Assembly (NCBI GenBank): GCA_903897005.1
Contig: CAITZZ010000313.1
Span: 1 to 52,907, forward strand
From: an uncultured beta proteobacterium
GTDB taxonomy: Bacteria; Pseudomonadota; Gammaproteobacteria; Burkholderiales; Burkholderiaceae_C
Length of the DNA stretch: 52,907 nucleotides
Direction of reading: 5' to 3'
Below are positions 1-8,989 of this stretch, piece after piece. Within the stretch, counting starts at the first letter, position 1. The number at the start of each line of letters is the position of its first letter. The notes under the pieces were generated by a model. It searched no databases, was not told the origin of the DNA, and saw nothing but the letters and a program-made list of their open reading frames with translations. The translations under genes were made by a program, and so were the position numbers.

Positions 1-93
1 CCGGACGCTAGCGAGTCGTCATTCCGGACCATGGTTTGTCATCCCGGACCTGATCCGGGATCCATCGCTTGCGTCGATTGGACAATGGAGGGC
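1..93. repeat. Composite palindromic dispersed repeat (family A), partial copy
   Basis: This gene-free stretch holds a hairpin with 8-bp arms, ATCCCGGA (41-48) and TCCGGGAT (54-61), around a 5-base loop. A degenerate tandem copy of its left flank (GTCATTCCGGACC) lies just upstream, from about position 18. The same hairpin recurs at 29242-29262 and 44971-44991. The second hairpin seen in those copies is missing here; only a CAATGGA trace remains. It lies immediately downstream of the tldD stop codon, so it may also end or protect that transcript, but no T-run is present. Confidence 0.7.
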
Positions 94-1566
94 TCAGGCG
101 GTGCCGCCGACCGTCAGGCCGTCAATGCGCAGTGTCGGCTGGCCGACGCCTACCGGGACGCTTTGGCCTTCCTTGCCGCAGGTGCCGACACCGCTGTCGA
201 GCTTCATGTCGTTGCCGATCATGCTGACGCGCTTGAGGCACTCGGGGCCACTGCCAACCAGAGTTGCTCCCTTGACCGGGTACAAAATCTTGCCGTTCTC
301 GACCCAATAGGCCTCACTTGCCGAAAAAACAAATTTTCCTGAGGTGATGTCAACCTGTCCGCCGCCGAAGTTGCTGGCGTAAAGCCCCTTCTTGATGCTG
401 GCAATGATCTCTTTGGGGTCCTTGTCGCCGCCGAGCATATAGGTATTGGTCATGCGTGGCATCGGTACCGAGGCATAGCTCTCGCGGCGGGCGTTGCCGG
501 TCACCGGTACACCCATCAGGCGGGCATTCATGGTGTCCTGCATATAGGCTTTGAGGATGCCATCTTCGATCAGCACATTGCGCTGGCTGATGTTGCCTTC
601 ATCGTCCACATTGAGAGAGCCACGGCGATCCGCCAGCGTGCCGTCGTCCAGCACGGTCACGCCCTTGGCTGCGACACGTTGGCCTATGCGGCCACTGAAG
701 GCGCTGGAACCCTTGCGGTTGAAGTCGCCCTCCAGACCATGTCCAATCGCTTCGTGCAGCAATATACCGGGCCAACCGGAGCCCAGCACCACCGTCATTT
801 CTCCGGCCGGGGCGGCGCGCGCCTCCAGATTGGTCAGCGCTGCATGCACGGCCTCGTCCACATACTGGCTGATCCGGGCCGCATCAAAATAGGCCAGGCC
901 AAAACGGCCGCCACCGCCGGCAGAACCCACTTCGCGCCGGCTCTTGCCACCAATCACTTGTTCAGCGATGACCGTGACCGACAGACGCACCAGTGGTCGC
1001 ACATCGGCCGCCAGCGTGCCATCCGAGCGCGCAATCAGCACCACGTCGTATTCGCTGGCCAGACCCGCCATGACCTGCGCCACACGAGGATCCTTGGCAC
1101 GCGCCAGACGCTCCACGGTTCCAAGCAATGCCACCTTGCTCGTGCTGTCCATCGTGGCAATCGGATCCAGACCCGGGTAGAGCGAGCGAGCGCTTGCCAG
1201 CTTCTTGGCGCGGGAGCGCACGCGCGCGGTTTGCGCTGCGTTTGAAATGGTTCGCACGGTGCGGGCAGCGTCCAGCAGCGACGCTGACGAAATATCATCG
1301 GAGTAGGCGAAGGCGGTTTTTTCTCCGCTGACAGCGCGCACCCCGACGCCCTGGTCGATGCTGAAGGAGCCGGTTTTGACGATTCCCTCTTCCAGACTCC
1401 AGCCCTCCGAGCGGGTGTACTCGAAATACAGATCGGCATCATCAACTTGATGCGACTTGATTTCGTTCAGGGCGCGTGTCAGGTCGGACTCATCCAGACC
1501 AAAGGGGTCGAGCAACAGGGACTTGGCAGTGGCCAGACGTTCAAGAGTGGGTTCGCGAGAGATCAT
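94..1566 (-). CDS. tldD: Metalloprotease TldD
   Basis: TldD is the catalytic subunit of the TldD/TldE (PmbA) cytoplasmic zinc protease, which acts on unfolded peptides and in peptide-modification pathways. The 490-residue protein is close to the usual 480. The zinc site HExxxH is visible as HEAIGH at residues 271-276 within a glycine-rich stretch, and a conserved cysteine lies in the C-terminal part (GPECLKR). The open frame extends upstream to 1740, but those extra codons run through a dispersed repeat, and the family-typical N-terminus begins at the ATG at 1564-1566. It follows rodA on the same strand across a repeat-filled gap. The partner tldE/pmbA is not in the window. Confidence 0.93.
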   Translation of the reverse strand: MISREPTLERLATAKSLLLDPFGLDESDLTRALNEIKSHQVDDADLYFEYTRSEGWSLEEGIVKTGSFSIDQGVGVRAVSGEKTAFAYSDDISSASLLDAARTVRTISNAAQTARVRSRAKKLASARSLYPGLDPIATMDSTSKVALLGTVERLARAKDPRVAQVMAGLASEYDVVLIARSDGTLAADVRPLVRLSVTVIAEQVIGGKSRREVGSAGGGGRFGLAYFDAARISQYVDEAVHAALTNLEARAAPAGEMTVVLGSGWPGILLHEAIGHGLEGDFNRKGSSAFSGRIGQRVAAKGVTVLDDGTLADRRGSLNVDDEGNISQRNVLIEDGILKAYMQDTMNARLMGVPVTGNARRESYASVPMPRMTNTYMLGGDKDPKEIIASIKKGLYASNFGGGQVDITSGKFVFSASEAYWVENGKILYPVKGATLVGSGPECLKRVSMIGNDMKLDSGVGTCGKEGQSVPVGVGQPTLRIDGLTVGGTA

Positions 1567-1581
1567 GGTGGATATTATCAG

Positions 1582-1704
1582 TTGAGGACAGATCAGGCGG
1601 ACATCCGACATCCCGCCATCACTTGAGGACAGAGCTGGTTCGCTTCGCGTAACTGCGATCTGTCCCGCAACGTACTTGCAATGTAACTGCGGTCTGTCCC
1701 GCAA
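1582..1704. repeat. Dispersed repeat (family C) between rodA and tldD
   Basis: The rodA-tldD gap holds two copies of TTGAGGACAGA (1582-1592 and 1623-1633), followed by two copies of TCTGTCCCGCAA (1659-1670 and 1693-1704). The two classes are inverted complements, so the RNA could fold in several alternative ways. The right-hand copies sit in a 22-bp direct repeat (1649-1670 and 1683-1704) that differs at one base. The same arms recur compactly at 17545-17575 in the ccm operon. It lies inside a presumed rodA-tldD transcript and could attenuate or process it. Confidence 0.7.
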
Positions 1705-1708
1705 GCTA

Positions 1709-2863
1709 TCAAGATTGCACCAGCCGCTTCGATTTTGCAATCGACATCAATATGCCCAGGCCCATGCCCAGCGTGACCATGGCGGTGCCGCCGTAGCTGA
1801 CAAAGGGCAGTGGCACCCCGACCACCGGCAAAATGCCGCTGACCATACCCATGTTGACAAAGGCGTAGGTGAAAAAGATCAAGGTGATGCTGCCCGCCAG
1901 CAGTCTTGAAAACAGGGTGGGGGCTTCCAGTGCAATGTTCAGACCGCGCAGGATCAGGAGGACAAAGGCAGTGATCAGCAGCAGGTTGCCAAAGAGGCCA
2001 AACTCTTCGGAAAAAGCGGCAAAGATGAAATCGGTTGTGCGCTCCGGGATGAATTCCAGATGGGTCTGGGTTCCCTGCATGAAACCCTTGCCCCAAAAGC
2101 CGCCCGAGCCAATCGCGATCATGCCCTGGATGATGTGAAAGCCCTTGCCTAGTGGGTCGCGCGTTGGATCCAGCAGCGTGCAGATGCGCTGCTGTTGGTA
2201 GTCGTGCAGGACCGGCCAGCGCATACCCTCTGCGCAAAGCTGGGGTTCAAAACCGATCAGCAAGGCCACGCCCAGCACACCCAGCAGCAGGGGCGGCAGG
2301 ATCAGTTTCCAGGACAGACCGGCGAAGAAAATGATGGACAAACCTGCTGACAGCACCAGAATCGCTGTGCCCAGGTCAGGCTGGCGCACGATCAACGCGA
2401 TCGGAACGACCAGCAACAGGGCGGCCACGACAAAATCAAGGGGTCGCAGCTGGCCCTCGCGCTTCTGGAACCACCAGGCCAGCATCAATGGGACGGCGAT
2501 TTTGAGAATTTCACTGGGCTGGATGGTGATGCCGACATTGAGCCAGCGTCTTGCGCCCTTCTTGGTGACGCCGAAAACCGCCACCGCGATCAGCAGCGTG
2601 ACACCGATGAGGTAGAGCGGCACCGCCAACGACATCAAACGTTGTGGCGGAATCTGCGCTACCACAAACAGGATGAAGCCGGCCAGCAGCATGTTGCGCC
2701 CGTGATCTTCAAAGCGTGTTCCCTGATCAAAGCCGGATGAATACATGGTCAGCATACCGGCGCAGGCAAGCAGGAACACGGCAAAGGCCAAGGGCCCGTC
2801 AAAACCACGAAACCAGGGCGCTGCGCGCTGCCAAACCGAGAGATTTTTGAAAACCACTGCCAT
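1709..2863 (-). CDS. rodA: Rod shape-determining protein RodA
   Basis: RodA is the SEDS-family peptidoglycan glycosyltransferase of the elongasome, working with PBP2 and MreBCD in the inner membrane. The 384-residue sequence is very hydrophobic, with about ten membrane segments. It shows SEDS landmarks such as the KKGARRWLNVG loop with IQPSE, the IAIGSGGFWGKGF loop, and PFVSYGGTAMVTLGMGLG near the C-terminus. In many relatives rodA follows mreBCD and mrdA. Here the gene upstream is divergent (an esterase starting at 2904), so rodA heads its own unit, followed by tldD. The 40-bp divergent gap must hold both promoters or starts. Confidence 0.95.
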   Translation of the reverse strand: MAVVFKNLSVWQRAAPWFRGFDGPLAFAVFLLACAGMLTMYSSGFDQGTRFEDHGRNMLLAGFILFVVAQIPPQRLMSLAVPLYLIGVTLLIAVAVFGVTKKGARRWLNVGITIQPSEILKIAVPLMLAWWFQKREGQLRPLDFVVAALLLVVPIALIVRQPDLGTAILVLSAGLSIIFFAGLSWKLILPPLLLGVLGVALLIGFEPQLCAEGMRWPVLHDYQQQRICTLLDPTRDPLGKGFHIIQGMIAIGSGGFWGKGFMQGTQTHLEFIPERTTDFIFAAFSEEFGLFGNLLLITAFVLLILRGLNIALEAPTLFSRLLAGSITLIFFTYAFVNMGMVSGILPVVGVPLPFVSYGGTAMVTLGMGLGILMSIAKSKRLVQS

Positions 2864-2903
2864 CGGGCAATTATCCCTTGCCCGGAGTTACCATGAAGCC
2901 TTC

Positions 2904-3500
2904 ATGTCTGCTCAACGCCCCATCACGCACCTGCTCTATCTGCACGGATTTCGTTCATCGCCCAAGTCAAACAAGGCGCGCCGAATGGCTGAACTGCTTG
3001 CCAGCAGGTATCCGCAACTGATCTGGTGGTGTCCGCAACTGCCCGCTTCGCCGCGCCAGGCGATGAAGGAGGTGATGCTGGCAATAGCCGACTGGCCGCA
3101 GCACAGCATGGCGGTCGTCGGTTCTTCGCTGGGTGGTTTTTATGCCAGCTGGGTGGCACAACAGACACACTGCAAGGCGGTGTTGCTCAACCCGGCCGTC
3201 AACCCGGCGCGCGATCTGGCCCAGTACATTGGCGAGCACAGCCTCTGGCACGACCCCGCCGAGCATTTCTTCTTTCGGGAGGAATATGTCCAGCAGTTGC
3301 GTGACCTGACGCTGCCAGAGCGGAGCTACCCTGAGCGCTGTCTGGCCATCATTGCCAAGGGTGATGAGTTGCTGGACTGGCGCGAGATGCAGGCGCACTA
3401 TGCCGCTGGCCCGATTCGGCTGGTTGAAGGAAGCGATCATGCTCTGAGCGACTTTGAGGCGCATTTGCCGGCGCTGCTGGCGTTTTTGGGCCTCGACTGA
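2904..3500 (+). CDS. YqiA-like alpha/beta-hydrolase esterase
   Basis: This 198-residue cytoplasmic protein belongs to the YqiA/UPF0227 esterase family of short-chain alpha/beta hydrolases. Visible features are the oxyanion-loop motif YLHGFRSSP near the N-terminus, the nucleophile elbow GSSLGG, an Asp-containing KGDELLDW and the C-terminal GSDHALSDFE histidine, so a Ser-Asp-His triad appears intact. The ATG at 2904 is chosen because the family N-terminus (ITHLLYLHGF) starts just after it; the longer open frame upstream overlaps rodA. The physiological substrate is unknown. It is followed 41 bp later by an RNase II-type gene. Confidence 0.85.
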   Translation: MSAQRPITHLLYLHGFRSSPKSNKARRMAELLASRYPQLIWWCPQLPASPRQAMKEVMLAIADWPQHSMAVVGSSLGGFYASWVAQQTHCKAVLLNPAVNPARDLAQYIGEHSLWHDPAEHFFFREEYVQQLRDLTLPERSYPERCLAIIAKGDELLDWREMQAHYAAGPIRLVEGSDHALSDFEAHLPALLAFLGLD

Positions 3501-3541
3501 GCTGCTGCGGTCGCCTCCTTTTTGCTGGGACAATGCCCTTC

Positions 3542-5620
3542 ATGTATTTATTGTTTGAAGAAGCTGGAAAATTCATGGGCGGACGCGCCTTGTCCGAGAC
3601 CGAATCGTCGGCGCAAATCGAGCTCGACAGTGGCAAGCGGATCAAGGTCAAGGCTGCCAATATTCTGCTGCGTTTCGAGGCGCCAGCGCCGACCCAACTG
3701 CTTGCGAGTGCGCAGCTTGTCAGCCAGGACATTGAACTGGAGTTGGCCTGGGAGTTCTCGCCGGAAGAGGAATTCGGATTTGCCGATCTGGCGCGCGAGT
3801 ATTTCAGCAGCAAGGCGAACCAGCCAGCCACTCTGGAGCAACAGGCAGCCACCTTGTTGCGCCTGTTTGAGGCACCCCATTACTTTCGCCGCGCCGGCAA
3901 AGGGCGTTTTCGCAAGGCGCCGGCCGACATCCTGGCGCAGGCTTTGGCAGCGATTGAAAAGAAGAAGCAGCTTGCGCTGCAGGTCGGGCAGTGGGTCCAG
4001 GAGTTGGGTCAGGGGCATTGCCCTCAGCCGGTGCGTGACCAACTGTACAAGATCCTTTTCAAGCCCGACAAGAACGCGCCTGAGTACAAGGCGGTGGTGG
4101 AGGCTTCGCGGGCGACCCATCTGGGGCCGCTGGAACTGCTGATCAAGGCCGGTGCGATTGACTCGCCCTACCAGTTTCACTGGAAGCGTTTCCTGCTGGA
4201 GAACTTCCCCAAGGGAACCGGTTTTGCCAGGTTGGAAGCACCGCCGATTCGCGAGGACCTGCCCCTGTCGCCGGTGCGTGCTTTTTCTATCGACGACTCT
4301 GCTACCACCGAGATCGACGATGCGCTGTCGGTGCAGGGACTGGGTTCGGGTCGGGTCCAACTGGGCATTCATATCGCTGCTCCAGGTTTGGCCATCCTGC
4401 CCGGCAGTGTGATCGACGCAGCGGCGCGCCAGCGTCTGTCCACTGTTTACATGCCGGGTTACAAGATCACCATGCTGCCCGAGGATGTGGTGCAAAGCTA
4501 CACCCTGCAGCAGGGCTGCGATTGTCCTGCCGTTTCACTCTACGTTGAACTGGATGAAACGACGCTGGCCATCTTGAGCAGTCGAACGCAGATCGAACGT
4601 GTGCACATAGCCGCCAATCTGCGCCATGATCAACTCGACGCCATCGTCACCACCGAGTGGCTGCAAGACCCCGTCTGGATGCATCCGACAGAGCCGCAGG
4701 CTTTGCAGCCACAACGCGAGGCCTTGTCCTTTCTGTTCCGATTGGCCCAACATTTGAAAGCCGGGCGCGAACTCGCACGCGGCAAGCCCGAGACCTTCAA
4801 TCGGCCGGATTACAACTTCAGGTTGATTGGAAACCAGGGTGCCGAGCCGCAGGGCACGGAGACCGTGCAGATCAGCGTTCGTCAGCGCGGCGCACCGCTC
4901 GATCTGATCGTCTCGGAAGCCATGATTCTGGCCAACAGTACCTGGGGCAACTGGCTGGCCGAACATGGTGTACCGGCGATTTACCGCTGCCAGGCTTCAT
5001 TGCTGCCAGGCGTCAAGGTTCGCATGGGCACCAAGGCACTGCCACATGCGGGCATTGGTGTGAGGAGCTACGCCTGGAGCAGTTCGCCGCTGCGCCGCTA
5101 TACCGATCTGGTGAACCAGTGGCAAATCATTGCCTGCGCGCGCCACGGCAAGACGGCCGCCCTGGTGGCGCCATTCAAACCCAAAGACGCGGATCTGTTT
5201 TCTATCATTTCAAGTTTCGATGCCGCCTATTCAGAGTACAACGGATACCAGGGAGCGATGGAGCGATTCTGGACACTCAAGTACCTGCAGCAAAATGCCA
5301 TCACCGAAATCGATGCCACGGTGTTCAAGGAGAACATGGTGCGTGCGGATGAGCTGCCCTTGGTGTTGCCGGTGATCGGCGCACAGGGGTTGCCGCGCGG
5401 TGCGCGCCTGCGCGTCAAGCTTGGCCAGATTGATGAAGTGACGCTGGATGTGACGGGAACGGTGCTGGCGCGACTCGACACCTTGCCGGCGAATGACAGC
5501 GCAGCGCTGGACTGTGATGAGGATGAAGTGGATGGAAACGTCGCAGTCGGCCCGATTGCCATTGCGGTCGACATGAACGATGCCGATGCTGCCACCAGCG
5601 CAGCGGCCAGTGATGAGTGA
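3542..5620 (+). CDS. RNase II/RNB-family exoribonuclease
   Basis: This is a 3'-5' hydrolytic exoribonuclease of the RNB (RNase II/VacB) family, about 692 residues. The RNB active-site stretch is visible as SIDDSATTEIDDALSV with its clustered aspartates, and the signature SSPLRRYTDLVNQW lies in the second half. The N-terminal region (LSETESSAQIELDSGKRIK) resembles the form common in Burkholderiales, and the C-terminal S1-like part is degenerate and ends in an acidic tail. An in-frame ATG nine bases earlier (3533) is possible; 3542 is preferred because a GGGAC stretch lies about 11 bases upstream. The end overlaps the next start codon by 4 bases. Confidence 0.88.
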   Translation: MYLLFEEAGKFMGGRALSETESSAQIELDSGKRIKVKAANILLRFEAPAPTQLLASAQLVSQDIELELAWEFSPEEEFGFADLAREYFSSKANQPATLEQQAATLLRLFEAPHYFRRAGKGRFRKAPADILAQALAAIEKKKQLALQVGQWVQELGQGHCPQPVRDQLYKILFKPDKNAPEYKAVVEASRATHLGPLELLIKAGAIDSPYQFHWKRFLLENFPKGTGFARLEAPPIREDLPLSPVRAFSIDDSATTEIDDALSVQGLGSGRVQLGIHIAAPGLAILPGSVIDAAARQRLSTVYMPGYKITMLPEDVVQSYTLQQGCDCPAVSLYVELDETTLAILSSRTQIERVHIAANLRHDQLDAIVTTEWLQDPVWMHPTEPQALQPQREALSFLFRLAQHLKAGRELARGKPETFNRPDYNFRLIGNQGAEPQGTETVQISVRQRGAPLDLIVSEAMILANSTWGNWLAEHGVPAIYRCQASLLPGVKVRMGTKALPHAGIGVRSYAWSSSPLRRYTDLVNQWQIIACARHGKTAALVAPFKPKDADLFSIISSFDAAYSEYNGYQGAMERFWTLKYLQQNAITEIDATVFKENMVRADELPLVLPVIGAQGLPRGARLRVKLGQIDEVTLDVTGTVLARLDTLPANDSAALDCDEDEVDGNVAVGPIAIAVDMNDADAATSAAASDE

Positions 5621-6486
5621 GCGTCGTGAAGTGCTTGTCCTTTAGCACTCTGCAGTGGGCCCTGGGCGCATCGATAGCCGTGCATGCTGCCTTGCTGGCA
5701 GTACGCTTTGTTGATCCGCAGACGTTCAATCGCGTTTTTCAGGAGACGCCGCTGGAAGTGATTCTGGTTAACGCGCGTACCAACGAACGTCCAACCAAGG
5801 CGCAAGCCATTGCCCAGGCCAGTATCGTGGGTGGCGGTGATGCGCCAGGGGGCCGGGCCACCAGCCCCTTGCCGCCGGCACCTCTGTCGCAGTCAGGTGA
5901 TGCCAATGAGGCGCAGGCACAGGCCCGGTTGCAGACTCTGACGGAACAGCAAAATCTGCTGTTGGCCGAGGTCAGATCACGCCTGGCAGCGATGCCGGCG
6001 CCGGACCCGAACCGGCCTGACAGTCCGGCGCCGGAGCAGGTTCAGCGCGAGCAAACGCGTCGCCAGTTAAGCAAGTTGCTGGCAGAAATCGAGAAACGTA
6101 TCCAGACCGAGAACGAACGCCCCAGAAAGCGTTACATCGGACCTTCGACCCGGGAAGAGGTGTACGCCATCTATTACGATCGATTGCGCCGACGCATCGA
6201 GGACAAGGGCACCGAGAATTTCCCGGAAACGGCGGGCAAGAAGATGTACGGAGAGCTGACATTGGCCGTGACAGTCAATTTTGACGGGAGGATTCACCAG
6301 GTCGAAGTTGTTGAAGGCTCCGGCAATCGCGCTTTGGATCGACGTGCCGTGGCGATTGCCAGGAGCGCCGGCCCGTTTGGCCGATTTAACGCGACCATGC
6401 GCCGTCAGGCCGAACAGATCTGGGTCGTTTCCCGTTTCAAGTTCACGCGCGACGAGACGCTGGAAAGCCGACTCACGGCAAACTGA
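5617..6486 (+). CDS. TonB-like energy transducer protein
   Basis: The protein has 289 residues. An N-terminal membrane anchor (WALGASIAVHAALLAV) is followed by a proline/alanine-rich and coiled-coil-prone periplasmic spacer, and a C-terminal TonB-type domain (LTLAVTVNFDGRIHQVEVVEGSGNRALDRRAV). TonB proteins couple the proton-motive force to outer-membrane receptors through ExbBD. The start is GTG and overlaps the RNase stop codon as GTGA, so the two are translationally coupled. No exbB, exbD or receptor gene lies nearby, and the spacer is shorter in Pro-Lys repeats than in classical TonB, so a specialised or envelope-integrity role is possible. Confidence 0.8.
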   Translation: MSVVKCLSFSTLQWALGASIAVHAALLAVRFVDPQTFNRVFQETPLEVILVNARTNERPTKAQAIAQASIVGGGDAPGGRATSPLPPAPLSQSGDANEAQAQARLQTLTEQQNLLLAEVRSRLAAMPAPDPNRPDSPAPEQVQREQTRRQLSKLLAEIEKRIQTENERPRKRYIGPSTREEVYAIYYDRLRRRIEDKGTENFPETAGKKMYGELTLAVTVNFDGRIHQVEVVEGSGNRALDRRAVAIARSAGPFGRFNATMRRQAEQIWVVSRFKFTRDETLESRLTAN

Positions 6487-6520
6487 ACACCCGTTGAACC
6501 AAGGACCAACAAGAACATCT

Positions 6521-7348
6521 ATGGATCTCTACTGCGTCATGGGCAATCCGATCAAGCACAGCCAATCGCCGTGGATTCACGGACGCTTTGCTGAACTTAC
6601 CGCTCAGGCACTGCACTACGACCGCAGGCTTGTTCCCCTCGATCGGTTTGCCACCGAAGTGAAGGCCTTCTTTTCGGAGGGCGGGCATGGTTGCAATATC
6701 ACGGTGCCCTTCAAGTTTGAGGCAGCTGCGTTGGCCAACCATCAATCGGAGCGTGCCACATTGGCAGGTGCAGCCAATGTATTGACCTTGCAAAATGGCA
6801 AGCTGATGGCGGACAACACCGACGGCGCCGGTTTGGTCAAGGACATTCAAGGCAATGCCGGAGTTCGCCTGAGCGGGCGCCATTTGCTGCTGATTGGCGC
6901 CGGCGGGGCCGCCGCCGGGGTACTCGGCCCGCTGCTGCTGGCCGGTCCGGCCAGCATCACACTGGCCAATCGAACGCTGGCCAAAGCCAGTGCTTTGGTG
7001 GCGCGACATGCGGCGCTGGCGGCACAGCAGGGGACGGAACTGCGGGCGCAGGGCTTGCACTCACTGAGCACCAGTTTTGATGTGCTGATCAATGCCACGA
7101 CCAGCAGTCTGACAGCTGGCGCGATGCCGGTGGCTGCGAGCACCCTCAAGCCTGGCGCATTGGCTTACGACATGATGTATGGCAGTGCGGCGCAGGGCTT
7201 CATGAGCTGGGCCCAGGCGCATGGTGCGCAGGCGCGTGACGGTCTGGGTATGTTGGTGGAACAGGCGGCCGAGGCCTTCATGATCTGGCGCGGCGTGCGC
7301 CCACCGGCTCAGCAGGTGCTCGCCGAACTGCGCCTGCTCATGGCCTGA
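6521..7348 (+). CDS. aroE: Shikimate dehydrogenase AroE
   Basis: AroE reduces 3-dehydroshikimate to shikimate with NADPH in aromatic amino acid synthesis. The 275-residue protein has the family landmarks: [10 protein letters not shown] at the N-terminus, NITVPFK with the catalytic lysine, DNTDGAGL, and the nucleotide-binding GAGGAA. The start at 6521 is preceded by an AAGGA-type ribosome site (about 6500), and the longer open frame upstream overlaps the TonB-like gene. It is followed 13 bp later by mtgA, the order usually seen in Burkholderiales. Confidence 0.96.
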   Translation: MDLYCVMGNPIKHSQSPWIHGRFAELTAQALHYDRRLVPLDRFATEVKAFFSEGGHGCNITVPFKFEAAALANHQSERATLAGAANVLTLQNGKLMADNTDGAGLVKDIQGNAGVRLSGRHLLLIGAGGAAAGVLGPLLLAGPASITLANRTLAKASALVARHAALAAQQGTELRAQGLHSLSTSFDVLINATTSSLTAGAMPVAASTLKPGALAYDMMYGSAAQGFMSWAQAHGAQARDGLGMLVEQAAEAFMIWRGVRPPAQQVLAELRLLMA

Positions 7349-7361
7349 GCCGAAAACAGCC

Positions 7362-8120
7362 ATGAAGTCTTTGCTGCGCTGGTTCGGTTTGACGCTTCTT
7401 GCGGTGCTGGCCTTGCAACTCTTTTTTGTTTTTCGTATCGCGGCCATGGCCGTGCTGGCGCCAGAGTCTACGGCCTTTCAGCGTTCCGAAGCCTGGCGTG
7501 TGCAATCCGAAAAAGCGCGCCTGCCCTGGCGCCAGCAATGGGTGCCCTATGAACAGATTTCTGACCTGCTCAAACAGGCGGTGATTGCCAGCGAAGACGA
7601 CGGCTTCAGTAACCATGATGGCGTCGATTGGGATGCGCTGGAAAAAGCCTGGCAAAAGAATGCCAGAGCGCAGTCCCAGGCAGAGAAGGCGCGGGGCAAC
7701 AAAGCGCCTGCCGCGGCCAGGAGTCATAACAAAGCCGTGCTGCGCACGCCGAAAGTTGTTGGCGGATCGACGATCACGCAGCAGCTGGCAAAAAACCTGT
7801 TTCTGTCGGGCGAGCGCACGCTGCTACGCAAAGGTCAGGAGTTTGCGCTGACGCTGCTGCTGGAGACTTTGCTCAGCAAGCAGCGCATTCTGGAAATCTA
7901 CCTCAACAGCGTGGAGTGGGGTGAAGGCGTTTTTGGTGCCGAAGCGGCGGCCCAGCACTACTTTCGCAAACCCGCGTCCAGACTCAGTGCCTTTGAGTCG
8001 GCACGGCTGGCGGTGATGCTGCCGCGACCGAAATACTTCGAAAAGTTGCCCAACTCGAGCTACCTCGCGGAGCGCGCCGGTGTCATCGCTGGCCGTTTGG
8101 GTGGCGCCGAACTGCCCTGA
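7362..8120 (+). CDS. mtgA: Monofunctional peptidoglycan glycosyltransferase MtgA
   Basis: MtgA polymerises lipid II into glycan strands without a transpeptidase domain. The 252-residue protein has one N-terminal membrane anchor (about residues 6-24) and the GT51 motifs: [14 protein letters not shown] with the catalytic glutamate, [20 protein letters not shown], and the RKGQEF region followed by [18 protein letters not shown] lysine/alanine-rich insertion (roughly residues 100-125) separates the first two motifs. This insertion is familiar in Burkholderiales MtgA and is not taken as a defect. It probably shares a transcript with aroE. Confidence 0.95.
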   Translation: MKSLLRWFGLTLLAVLALQLFFVFRIAAMAVLAPESTAFQRSEAWRVQSEKARLPWRQQWVPYEQISDLLKQAVIASEDDGFSNHDGVDWDALEKAWQKNARAQSQAEKARGNKAPAAARSHNKAVLRTPKVVGGSTITQQLAKNLFLSGERTLLRKGQEFALTLLLETLLSKQRILEIYLNSVEWGEGVFGAEAAAQHYFRKPASRLSAFESARLAVMLPRPKYFEKLPNSSYLAERAGVIAGRLGGAELP

Positions 8121-8151
8121 CGGCCACTTTTTATCCTCGGCATGGCGCACC

Positions 8152-8345
8152 CCTGGATGCCGGGTCGAGCCCGGCATGACAATTTCCATGTTGGTCATTG
8201 CGCCATTTTTCGTCATTGCGAACGAAGTGAAGCAATCCATGACTTCGGACTGCATGGATCGCCACGCTACGCTCGCGATGACGAAGTCTCTGTTCAAGGT
8301 CCGTGTCTGGTATCGGGTCGGATACGGGAAGCTCGCCATGACAAC
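8152..8345. repeat. Intergenic cluster of two dispersed palindromic repeat types
   Basis: The gap between mtgA and the acyltransferase contains several repeat pieces and no gene. One is a variant of family A: ATGCCGGG (8157-8164), loop TCGAG, CCCGGCAT (8170-8177), followed by GACA. The second (family B, about 8214-8287) begins GTCATTGCGAACGAAGTGAA and ends CGCTCGCGATGACGAAG. Read in frame it gives the peptide HCERSEAIHD, often met in proteobacterial genomes as a mis-translated repeat. A third weak palindrome, GTATC...GATAC, lies near 8310-8325. Confidence 0.75.
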
Positions 8346-8372
8346 TTGTCTTCATTCGGTATCATCACCTCC

Positions 8373-8984
8373 ATGCGCGCCAAGTTGATGAGTTACTTCC
8401 TGCTCGGGCTGATCCGTGTCCTGACCGGCTCGCAGGCGCGCTGGTATGGCTGCCCACCCAAAGCGGAGCAACGCATCTACTTTGCCAATCATCAAAGTCA
8501 TGCCGATCTGGTCATGATCTGGGCTGCGCTGCCCAAGGAACTTCGCGCCACAACCCGGGCCATCGCGGCCAGAGACTACTGGACCAGGACCGCCTTCAAG
8601 CAGTGGATTACAACGGCTGTGTTCAACGTCATCTATGTATCGCGTGAGCGCAACGCCGAGGAAGATCCGCTGGAGCCGCTGTTCGAGGCGCTGGAGCATG
8701 GCGACTCCATCATTCTGTTTCCGGAAGGCACGCGTGGCAACAAGGACGAGCCGCAAGCCTTCAAGGCGGGACTCTACAACCTGGCGTGCAAGTTTCCGGA
8801 TGTAGAGCTGGTACCGGCCTGGATCAACAATGTTCAGCGCGTCTTGCCCAAGGGCGAGGTGGTGCCGGTGCCGGTCTTGTGTTCTGTCACCTTTGGCGCA
8901 CCGCTTCATTTGCAGGATGGAGAGGAACGCCAGGCCTTTCTAGAGCGCGCCCGCAGCGCCGTCATCGCCTTGCGCGAGGTCTGA
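8373..8984 (+). CDS. PlsC-like 1-acyl-sn-glycerol-3-phosphate acyltransferase
   Basis: This 203-residue enzyme belongs to the lysophospholipid acyltransferase family, which adds an acyl chain to lysophosphatidate or a related acceptor at the inner membrane. The catalytic HX4D is visible as HQSHAD within FANHQSHADLV, and the acceptor-binding motif as FPEGTRG. The N-terminus is a short hydrophobic anchor. The upstream open frame reads through the repeat cluster and is not coding; the family-like sequence begins at the ATG at 8373. A CdsA-like gene follows after 5 bp, so both probably act in one phospholipid side pathway. The acceptor is unknown. Confidence 0.85.
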   Translation: MRAKLMSYFLLGLIRVLTGSQARWYGCPPKAEQRIYFANHQSHADLVMIWAALPKELRATTRAIAARDYWTRTAFKQWITTAVFNVIYVSRERNAEEDPLEPLFEALEHGDSIILFPEGTRGNKDEPQAFKAGLYNLACKFPDVELVPAWINNVQRVLPKGEVVPVPVLCSVTFGAPLHLQDGEERQAFLERARSAVIALREV

Positions 8985-8989
8985 CCACC

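Noticed and set aside
1567-1740. N-terminal extension of TldD by 58 codons
   Set aside because: The extension translates a dispersed repeat and overlaps the end of rodA; the family N-terminus begins at 1566.
7660-7740. Lysine/alanine-rich insertion in MtgA taken as a possible defect
   Set aside because: The flanking GT51 motifs are intact and similar insertions are familiar in Burkholderiales MtgA.
8142-8372. Coding extension of the acyltransferase through peptide HCERSEAIHD
   Set aside because: This peptide is the known look of a mis-translated dispersed repeat, and the region contains palindromes instead of family sequence.
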